Source of the DNA: Diadema setosum | Taxonomy: Eukaryota; Echinodermata; Echinoidea; Diadematoida; Diadematidae | DNA length: 64,000 nt | NCBI RefSeq assembly: GCF_964275005.1 | Contig: NC_092685.1 | Location: forward strand, 30,618,866-30,682,865 | Direction: 5' to 3' | Shown here: piece after piece, positions 27,301-39,300 of the stretch | Position numbering within the stretch: position 1 is the first letter of the stretch | How the letters are laid out: the number at the start of each line of letters is the position of its first letter | Made by a program: the position numbers and the translations under genes | Notes under the pieces: model-generated | What the model saw: only the letters and a program-made list of their open reading frames with translations | Database searches by the model: none | What the model was told of the DNA's origin: nothing

Positions 27301-30300
27301 CAAGTGAGCTAATAAAAGTTGTAAGATTAGCAGTTGCCATCTCATACCCCAAGGCTTGCAATATTTAGCAGCTCATAATGGAAATAGGATTACACATTGG
27401 GGAAAGTTGACGGTAAAATCATCACATTCACACTGCAGCATATTTTGTGCACATAGTCTCAGCTCCACACAGTGTCACAGTATGTGCAGTTCATACTGAT
27501 TTTGTTTCACTCCTTTTGATTAAAAGATAACTTTCTCTTCTGGACATATTCTTAAGTATTTTACAAAGGCAAAATATCTGCTGCTCTCTTTACCTTTCCA
27601 CATCCTGACTGCCACTCCCCTGATGACATCAACCAGCGACACTCTGCCGAAGCTATCAGTGCTCACCGCTAACCTGAGACCAGGAGCCAGAACTATACTG
27701 TCTCCATGGCGACGGACATCAGGCAGACCAAACCTGCATCAGGAAGGAAAATTTCTCCTTTCAAAACAAAGTCTACTCTAACAACAGCTCAGTGATATTC
27801 ACCTTTCCAGAATCCGCAACACACAAGTCCACAAAAATCCTCATACATCAATTTCAATATCCTTAAAACATATGAATTAACTTATTACTAAGATGCCAAC
27901 ATACAGCAGTTTATTACTTTCACAGAAAATTTTCGCTGTAAACTTACGAGAGAGCTCAAAATATGCAGTGCCTTTCTTCATCCTTCAAATTTTTAAAAAC
28001 GTATGTTTACCATTCATCAACACCACTGGAACCTTGCACTGACAAGAAAGAATACAGTACTCAAATTACTAGATCCACTTTGACACTTTGATTACAGTAC
28101 GACAATACCATTTTTACCCAACTGTAAATGTCGCATCTGCACAAAGCATGTTAAAAAGAGCAATTCATATTACACAGAGTCTAGTAACATTCTGATGCTC
28201 AAAAATACTTTAAGCAAGAACTTGAAGCAGAACTGGCCTCACTGTAAGAGATCCTCATGTTTGGTGTAAAGTAAATTTGACTCTGATCAGCTGACCTGAT
28301 GGGGAGAGACATCGCTGGCTCTACCCGAGGCTTCTGCTTGGAACCCGTCTGTGTGTCGGCATTCTGCTTGCTGCCACCAAAACCAAACCATCCACTGTGA
28401 AGGAAAGATGTCATCAAAACAATGTTCATGGGATACAGCCTCTCTTGAAAACTATCAATATTCTGGCCAAAAAAAAAAAAATAAATAAATAAATAAATAA
28501 ATAAATTTCACAATGAGCAAACAAAATCTGGCTCAGGAATAATACTTGCCACATTCCAGCTAAATATAACCATGCCCACATTAGCAGAAACAAGACAAAA
28601 TAGACCTCGTTTTGTTTTGTTCTTTAATAGTTCTTTAGTGTAACGATGGCTTCAAATAATCTTCAGGCAAAGAATATTCGGTATGCATCAGGCTAATGTC
28701 ATATTTTGAACACAAAATGAACATTGGAGGATAATTAATGCATTAAACATCATTGAGGCTGAATAGAAGTGCCCCCTAAAGGCATCTATGAGATGCGCTG
28801 CTAGCATCTGAAACTTGGCATGAGGACCAAAATGGTGATGTCCTAGAGAAAATGTTCCACTTAAGTTGGCGGCTCATTGATGGTAGAACCAATCACCCAT
28901 GAATGGCCTGTAATCATTTCATGTGGGAAGATAATTTTCCTCCTAATATTCCTGAGTTTTAACAATGAAACACACTATCCACGGCATTCAGAATATCAAA
29001 TGCTAACCAGCAAATATTACAATATACAGCTGCACATGTCCATAATCACAAATTGATAGTAACATCACAGTGTACTACAGTACACCCATGTATATGTACT
29101 CTCAGGTTTGATGGAATCCCATATTCACACAGCAAAAATGATCAAAAGGAATGTACAAATAGCTGTAGTTCCTTGAGCACACAAACAAACAAGGAAAACG
29201 AAGAAAGCATGCCAGAGCAAAACCACACAAAGACAACTTTGATAGTATGAAAGTTTGGCAGTCGTGTCTCAATGAAGCACTATTATAGAACGGTTCCAGA
29301 AATCCCTGCAATCTGATTGGTTGAGAGCTGTGCGTTAATTTTTACTAGACCGACGTTCGATATCAAATAATTATTACGATCACTAATGATAGCCACTGTA
29401 AACAAGCTATCGCTCACTTTTAGGTTACCGCGCAGCTCAGTTCACCAAGCAAGATGGCTGCAGCAGCCCTGGTTAATTTTGAACTCTTGACTGACGGCGA
29501 AATAACTGCTTTACTTGATGACTTGGATGCTGCAAGTACTAAAAAATCAATCAAATTTGGATATTCTAGATTGGAGAGTTTTGCTAGGATTAAACATGTG
29601 GATTTAACTGACATTTCTGCTCGTGATTTGGACACTCTGCAGACTTCATTTTATGCATCGGTACGTAAAGAGGATGGTTCACTGTATATTAAAAAGTCCA
29701 TGCAATACATTCGGTATGGTATTCAACGTCATTTTCTTGACAATTGCAATATTGACATCTGTAACAAAACTCAATTTCCTGAGTGTTCGTATGTTTAAGG
29801 CAGTTTTAGTTAAACTGAAGCGAGAGGGACTAGGCAGTACTAAACACAAGGACCCAATTTCTCCAGCTGACTTTGAAAAGATACAATCATCAGAGTAAAC
29901 GGATTGCACCAAACCACAAGGACTACAGAACAAGGTATTCATAGATATTTTAACCTTCTTTTGTAACCGAGGAAAGGAGAATGTTTGTGATTTAAAAGCA
30001 TCTGACTTTACTGTGTGTACTGATGAGGATGGAATTCGATATGTGATGAAACGTGATCAGCTCACTAAAAATCGCAGGGAGAGTGACGATGAAGTTGGAA
30101 GTGGAGGGATCATGTTTGAAATCCCTGGAAATGACAGACATCCTGTCAAATCATTTCAGTTCTATGTTTCAAAACTAAATCCATCTTGCCAATGGTTTTG
30201 GCAGAAGCCTAAACCAACTGCACCACTGAGTGATAATGACCCATGGTACTGTAACATTCCAGTAGGGATAAACACTCTGGCCAACAAAATGAAAGTGACC

Positions 30301-33300
30301 TCAACTGCGGCCAAGTGCAGTAAGGTTTACACGAACCACTGCCTCTGGGCAACGTGTGTTACAACACTCAACAATACTGGATTTCCATCAAGAGACATAA
30401 TGTCTGTCAGTGGACATCAAAATGAGAGTTCGCTCAAGATCTAGTCTAAAACTAGCAATGAAAGAAAGAAGGAGATGTCTAGTAAGATCGCAAGCAAGAT
30501 TCACTTGGGTAAGGCGAGCTCTTGTCCATCTACATCTACAACAGCGCAAGTGGATAATGCAGTTGATGTTGATGTTCGGAACCAGCAAGTGGCTCTTCAG
30601 ACTGCACCAACATCACCATCTCGCAGTCAAGCACCATTAACAGCAGTGCAACAATCTGTACAGCCTGCTCAATGCCAACTCTCCGTTTCACTGTCATCAG
30701 AGAGCAACACTATGTGTACTACCAGTCATACCTTCAATTTCAACAACTGCGTAGTACACATCCATAACAACTAGTCATGTTGCTATGGACTTGTAAATGC
30801 GTTACTCCTGTTCACAATTCATTGTTATTTATTAGAAAGTTTATCGCATCAACTGTTTGATGTGTCTATGTACATAAACATGTACATGCATTCTTGAACT
30901 TGGGAGTTGGACTCAAACTTCCATACTTACAACACTAGTACAATGCAAGCAAGATTAGAAGGCCTTCATTTCAGAAATGGTAAGTTTTAGTATTTCATTT
31001 TATAAAAATTGAAATAAAATGACAGAATATGTGTTAAATCATGCGTTCAGTAATTACCGATGCATGGCTAGCCATGCATCCAGTCTTTTGCCATGCGTCG
31101 GTAATTACCGGACGCATGGTTGAAAAAATTGATTTTTGGCCAAAATTTGTCCACCGTTCTATAAAACAGATGATGCACATGTCTTTTCGTGTGTCGGTAG
31201 GACTAGTGCGCATGCGGTGACTATGGAAACTAGTCCAAACCCACTCGGCTGCGCCTCGTGGGTCAAACAGTTCCATAGTTACCTTATGCATACAATTCCT
31301 ACCGACACACTCAGACCTGTGCATCATTTGTATACTGGTATCCCATAGTTAGAACTCTTCATAAGACATTCAACTGACCTTGCTGCTGAGAATATTGCCG
31401 ACTTCAGCTTGCTGGCTACAGCCATGGCCACGTCAGAGAAGAGAGGTTGGGCACTTCCCTGATTACAGACATCAGCAAATGAATGTGAGAAGTTATAACT
31501 CAATGCAAGGAGATTCTAGAGAGCTCTTAGGGAGATATTTGTGTGTTGCATGCATCTCAATTGCCAAAGATGATTCTCAAATGGGGTGAGGGTGTATATC
31601 CTTGTCAGGACATCCAATGTTTCATGCAGCCATGTGTGTAATTAGGAACACTTGGCAGCTCTGATATTACCCAAAATGTAATGTTATGTCTATGTCCACT
31701 TGACTTTCACTTTGATACGAAATTAAAACACGATTACCTGACTTCATGATATTTTGCAAAGACATCAGTCATGCAAGCTGAACTATTATATTCCAAATCA
31801 CATTCAAGTAGATATTCTACACAAATATGTCCTGCATCTGTATAAGAAAATCACAGTTTTCATTAAGAAATTAAACATTTCTGGAGTCATTAGTATCTAA
31901 TGAACTGTCAAAAATGCCAAACAAGTAAAAGAAAACAAAACAGCACTATATTTACATTACTACTGAATTACTCACAAATGACTAAATGTTGCTAAGCACC
32001 TGTACATCAAAACAACTAAATTGCATAGGGCAGCATATCAGCACATTTACAAGTTGCTCATTATGTTGTGGGAAAACACAAAAGATGACAAGATCTCTGA
32101 TCCTAGGAGAGTCTTTCACTTTTTGGCTACCCCACAGACAAAGACACTTTTGATAGTCTCAGGTCGGTTCAGATCTCACCTCCAGGGCGTAGAAGAATCC
32201 CAGGAATGGTCCTGCCCCAGCGGTGACGTACTTGTGACAGACAGGGGGCGTGGTCCTGACCGAGGCATTGTAGCCACCCAGGGCGGATGCCGCATGGAGC
32301 TGGTCAAACGAGCAGCTGGACACCACACCTACAGGATAAAACCACATAAATTTACCTTTAAGGTTTGGGGTTTTTTTTAACCCTTGTAATAATCACTACA
32401 GAGGTAGCCTCTATCAAGTACTGTATACATCATATATTTTGTAGTATTTTTTGTTTTGTTTTATTCTGTTTTGTTTTTACAAATTTCATGGGTGCACAGA
32501 TATTCACAATCTTTATTTTTCAATAAGTGCCACATTACTGCCTCCCAAAACACACATGCAGTGCAACTTGTTTGCGGGAAATCACTAACATTCCTTCTCT
32601 AAAAGGACAACCCCATTTTCTTATTCTATCGCTGTGGTCTGCAATCATGAAATTAACCACTAGCAAAGACTGTCTTATAGGTCCCAAGTCATTGTATAGG
32701 AGGCAGACACAGTGTACCTAGATAAAGGCTTCTTTCATACTCTCTGCTAACATGTTTGAGATTGACTCATTTCCTTCAGCAGACACTCTGTATTCATGTA
32801 ATGCACTGGGCAAAATAATCTGCTCTTCAGATTGAGAAACTTCATGCAAATGTCAACACAATACAAAGTTAATTTTTTTTCTCTCTTGTACTGGGTTAAA
32901 AAAAAAAAAAAAAATGTCATCATAAGTAGATTTCAAGATGTTAGGTCCAAATCATTAAAATTTCCCATTGCACTAATTAAATACACACTATCAGTATTTC
33001 AGTGGCAACTGACATTCATATATTTACCACCTTGGAATATCTTCTTTGGCGAGATCATTTCTCGTTGTATTACTAACTTGCACAGCAATGGAGCCAAAAC
33101 CAAAAACAAAGAGTTGTGAAGCTTCACTCTGATTTTGCCAACCACAGACAGGCTGAGGGAAATTTACCTGTGCTGACGTGATCTACAATAGCATCTTGCT
33201 GCTGCAGGCCCCACTTTTTGTAGGCAAGGGGTGGCGGCTGGATGTTGTCCTGGCTACCACTGGCTGCAGCTGTCAGGGAAAGAGTACATGATACAACAGG

Positions 33301-36300
33301 ATGCAAGTTTCAGACACATCATATTGGACTCACACAGGACTTAGACAGTGGTAAAAAGCATCTAGACAAGAGGAATGGTTTCATACAAATTATTTGGGAA
33401 GGTCACTACATGAAACAAACATGTCCACAACCTTGATAGTGACTTACAACTAACATCCTGCAGCTCTAGAATTGACTGTATAAGACATCCTTTCATTGAA
33501 GCAAGAAATCTATATAAAGTTACTTTGATGAAGATACATCTATCTCCTGAATCAAACTCAGTTATATAGCTCTGCATGAATGTATAGGTATGACATACAG
33601 AGAAATCAAACTAACATTACTCCACTAGTCCACATCTACTTTAACAGGATTGATGATGGCAACAACACTATGTTAATGCCATGGTAATGCCATGGTATTC
33701 GTGGTAACTGAACATGAAGTACTTAATCTAATATTATTACTATCTATTCATTTATTTGCTTTCTTCATTATCAAGAACACAAGAAAGCAACATAGAAATG
33801 GAAATTACAAGGTATACAAAAACTATGCACAATATAATTCTTAAACACAGCACAACAGTCAATGCCTACAGACAACCCCATCAATCTTAATTGCTCTCTT
33901 ACAGCAAGTAGTTATGTGTTGCCCCAGCTACCATTCTTGAGGCATGTAACACAGTTGATTATTACCCAATTCATACAAATTCACAGCATACTGTATATGC
34001 TGTTATTTTCGCGAATGAGGAGCTCACGGACATTTTCGCGAGATGTTGTTTTCGCGAATTGACACGGAGGCCTACATAAGCGCATTATACTACCTTAGCA
34101 TATGGTGACATTTTCGCGTGTTGTTAAATTCGTGGTCCAACTGTGATTCACGAAATTCGCAAAAATTAAACCCTCGCAAAAATAACAGCTCATACAGTAG
34201 TAGCACCAAGGACCCATTGTTTGCCAGGGCAGGTGAATGACCGAAGATTTATTGGTGTTTGACAGCCAGTGTAGGTACCTTTGGCGAGTTGGTTCCTGCA
34301 GGCACGTAGGCTCTGGAAGAGGCTGAAACCGTCCACCGTCACCAGGGCTGTCGGGTAGAGGATGGTGAGCTCCTCCTGTTGCTCGGCAACCCCGGCATGG
34401 CGCGGCATCTCGTACGTCCTCCCCTTCAGCCTCAGTACAGGGTCCTCGTGCAGCAACTGAGACAGGAGCAAGGATCCAGTCTGGGCCCATCGGTAGAGCA
34501 GAAGAGATATAAAGTGTCCATAAAAACCAAGATTAACAAAGCTGAAGAACCAGCAAGTTCCTGAACCAACACAAATTAAGAATATTGCATTTATGACTAA
34601 CGTACCAACCTTCCTGCATCATATTCTCACAAACCTTGACAGATAAATGCCCAATCAGACATGCTACTATGTAATTCTTGAATAGTTTTGAATGAGGTTG
34701 ACATCATGAGTGCAACAGGGAGAAAAACAAAGGATTTCCATCAAATATTTACCAGAAACAGTAGTCTCAAGTTCACTGTCATAACTGTGTCATCAAATTC
34801 TGTTGATTTACTCCACATTATGCAGAGATATGGGCAAATGGCTTTACAACCATCTGACACATTGTTTCTTTATGAGAGAAAAATAAAGACAGTTGGGGGA
34901 AATTCATGCTAAACTGCTATTGCAGCCTGATGATACCTTTTTCATCAAAATATCCTCATGAAAACAACCATTTAAGCACATACAAAGGTGCACATCAATA
35001 GGCAGAGTTTCAAGTTGAAACTTAATCTGTCTGCGTTGGGCAGCCAAACAAAAGAGGCACTACTAAGATTCCAAGCACAAAAGCACTTGTACAGGATCAG
35101 AGTTTGGCCTAATGAGGGATCAAGCTCTGATAATGGTGGCCGAAATATATAGGAAAAGAATGCCCTCATTCCTTTCACTGCAGCAGCAAGATAATCCTCC
35201 CTGTTGCTATGAAAGCTCCTGACAAGAATGGGGCCACAATAAGCCTATTACAATAAGCCTATAACTGTTTTCATGTGCGTGGTCTCCTTCAAACATGACT
35301 ACTGGGGGAAGGGGTGGGGCACTAGCCTCTGTACCTCAAGGTGTTCTTATGCCAAACTATATCAGTTGTTCCATTATGATTTATCTAATTCTGATGGGGG
35401 AAAAAATACTTAAGAGTTTCAAATCAATCCCTAAATAGAGAGATACAGAATCACAGATACAATACCAATAGTGTACAAAATTCAAAACTACACTAGCATC
35501 TGCCCTGCTTCAAATTAAAAAAAAAAAAAATGATGAAACAGACACACAAACTGATTGACTGATATTTAATGTAATAAGATAAACATACACTGAAATGCAC
35601 GCACACAAATGCAACAAGATACATTTATAGCTGTAATGATATAGGGAAACAAACCACAAAAATTTGCAACACGGAATAAGAATTCCAATTCTTAATGTAC
35701 ATTATGTAAAAGTATCATAATGGGCAGTTACAAAAAGGATGAAAATGATCATACACCCGGACAGGACCCAGCAAAATACCACACACTGATTATCCACTGC
35801 AGATTCATCACTGAACACTGATCTGACTTACCTCTGTGTACATCCTGACATAGCCAGAAGTGAAACCCACTACGACGCAGGTCCAGTCTGGGGCCCCTTG
35901 GGATGAACGCTTCTGTGATGCCAAAGGAACGCACATGACGCTGGTGATGCACTCACTGGATGGAATACAGCATAAATAAAAAATAATTTAATGGTTTGCA
36001 ATCCAGCAAATGACAATTACTACCACCGCCACGGAAGGAGGTTAAGCGATCATCGGCGTTGGTTTGCCTGTTTGCAGAATTAAACTCAAAAAGTCGTGAA
36101 CAGATTTGAATGAACCTTGCAGAAAAGTCAGTAATGACACGAGAAACAGATGATTAAATTTTGATTGTGATCCAGGAATTTTTATGGATTTTTGAAGGCC
36201 TTTTGGCATAGAAGGTCAATAAACTAAAGGGTTCACCTGCACGTACTGGAGGTTTACATAAATTATGCGCACTAAAGTGTGTGCTCTGCTCAGGCAAGGC

Positions 36301-39300
36301 ACCGCGCAGCTGGAAGCTGATGACATAAACAAAAGGCTTCTATATTGGGAAATTGCATGCGTGTATGGGTGGAAATGACTTGCTGACTTGGCAGAGATCT
36401 GTGCTCTCCAAGTGCCTTTCTATTTGTATCAGTGAGAGGGAGAGTAGGGACAACTGAAAATTGCACTGAAACTCTGGTAGTGGTACACACACTTTTGGTG
36501 CAAGCACATTGGAAATTATCTCATTCATGATAAAATAGATATAATACTGAAAGAAAGTCAATTGTAGTTACCCGTCTTCTTGATTAAGAATGTCTCTGTG
36601 AATGATGTGGTATTTGCTATCAATTCCATCCTTTTCTTCTGGATCCCATTTCTCTGCCAGCCAAAAATAAAGAGAGAGAGAGAAAAAAAATAAATAAACA
36701 CTTTCACATACATGTATTCATGATTTTTAGATGGTGATAGATAAAAGTGACATGAAAGAATGCCATGTGATTTGCGTATGAGATGGTCATAAGCAAATAA
36801 AGCATCCATATTATCATGTCATTTTGTAAAAACGAGTGAACGATTTCTTATTTCTTGGAGCTGGGGCAATATTGTACATTATCCTATTACTTGGATCCTA
36901 CGAAAACTCATAAAAAAGTTTTAACAAAAAGATATATGAACAAAATCATTGTTATTTATGGAAGGAACACATCATGGAACATTTTAAGTGTTTAATGTAA
37001 TGATAAGACAGCCTTGCACACTTTCACGCACACACTTATTCAACCACCTTGGTGCCAATGACAGAGATATATAATGTACTTTGTAAATCACTTTAAAGGC
37101 AATCAAATCTCAATATCACAAATGTAAAGGAGAAAAATACCCTTTTGACTTGCAGTTATTCAATATCTCTGTAGCTACAACAAAGTCAAATCAGCAGAAG
37201 GGCTTCAGAGTTCTGCTGATCGTAGAAAAAAATAATTTAGATACTGTATGCACCAAATATTTCAGGAATTACGCGAGTCAGCTGCTATTCACAAAATTAA
37301 AGACATGCGAAAATAATGTCTCTGATCCCGATAGGAATGTGACGCACACATATACATTTCTCTGTTCAGTACAGTACTCCAGGACTGCGAAATTTACCAC
37401 TTGCGAAATCGTCGGGAAGTCCCGATTCGCAAAAATTTACACTCGCTAAATATAACTGAGATAATCTGTTAGCATGGCCACAAGGAAAACTCCTGAGGAC
37501 TGGACTTACGCTGGAGGAACACTGCCTTCTGTTCAAAAGCGATAACCATGAGCTCACTGGTGGGGGAGAGGGCGATGCAGCATTCCTGGAGCCAGGCATC
37601 CTGGTCCGGAGGACCGGCATCCGCCTCGCTCTCCTCCTGTTGGCAAACCAATATGGCAACACAGGTTTTAAGTTTGCATGCACGGCTGGCCACTAAATCT
37701 AACACATTAAAGGGTAAAATGCTTTTGTGACCAGTGGTCCCCAAAGTTGTAGATGTAACATCTAACATGGAATCATCAACAACAACAAAAACAGCAACTG
37801 ATGTACGAACACAAAAAGTACACTGTTGAGGTCGATAGCTTCAGGATAGAAGGACATGCACTCAACAAGAGAACTTAGAATGATTGATGTAGATTTGCGC
37901 AGAAGCAGCAAAACAGCACAATTTCTTTTCAGCCTTGTCTGCATTGTTTCTTTGCAAATAAAATGAAATAAGAAAACTACAATGTGCTAGTACGTTTACA
38001 CAGAGCACTCAACTCAAAGACACACTTAAGAATTCAGATATGAATTTCACAGATAAAAAAAAAATGTACAAAGGACACAAAGCTAACAGAAGCTGCCAAG
38101 ATCAAAACATTACTGAAGGACACATTCAATAGGTGAACACAAAAATTTGCTAGTAGTGCAGTCAGCTGAGTTGCAAATATTATTTTTTTGTGTCTGAAGA
38201 TCTTGTTTGCCAATCCTAAGAGTCACATTACAGCAGGTATGCAAAAGAATGTAAGTTTTGAGGGGTATGTCCCATACAGAATTAGATCACTTTATTGGGT
38301 TCAATTCACACAAATTTCTTACACAATAAACTCACTTTAGTGACATGTGAATAGACGAAACATTTTACACATCTTGAACCAAAATACATACACTCTAATG
38401 CACAACTTGTACTCTTCCACACAGATTGGATATCAAATATAAACAAAAATCAATCTTACAAGAAGACATGAATCAAACAAAAACTAAATGAAACACTTCA
38501 TTCATCTACAAGATCCACCAGCTTCTGTGAATTTCCACTACTCAAGACAACACTGACATCAAAATGATAACAGTGTAAATATCTGATGAATCTTTGAGCA
38601 ATTTTATCACTTCACACTCTAAATTGTCACAATTACTACAAACTAGATTTTGTACTGCATTTTTTTTTTGTTATTCATTAATTCTTTAGAAATAGGATGA
38701 AGCACTTTCACAACATGGGCTCATGCCCACTACTTCTTTAATTCAAACAGGTAATGTCAGCACTAGGGTATATTAAACTTTGCTCTTCCTACGCAAATTT
38801 GCTAATATGAACACGTTGATGAATCTTTGTAGAAACTATGCAGGTGAGAAACTTAATGGGAAGCATGCAGGTGATGCACGAACACTCACTTTTTTGAAAG
38901 CAACGGCATTTAGGGCTGATTTCACTTTTAGACTCACACTGTTACTCTCCTCTCCAGACCACGCCCAGTCAGCATCCTCCCAACCATCTACTGACATTTT
39001 TTTTTTTTTATTAATATGAAACAAAACAACAATAGTTATTCATTTATATGAAAATATGTTTCTTCTGGACATTTTCTTCGCACTAGCTGATGCAAAACAA
39101 AAAGCACAACTACAACTGCTTTCAAATTGACAACCATTGATGGAAATTATAGCCATATTGTACAAATGAGTACTCACAACATTGCTGAAGTTTATACATT
39201 TCAAATTATTTTACAGGATCCCACTTTCTAAGGGATGAAAAAGTATCTAGTAAAATGATTAATTTGGTCAAAGGGATATTGTGTATTCATGCATGTATTA

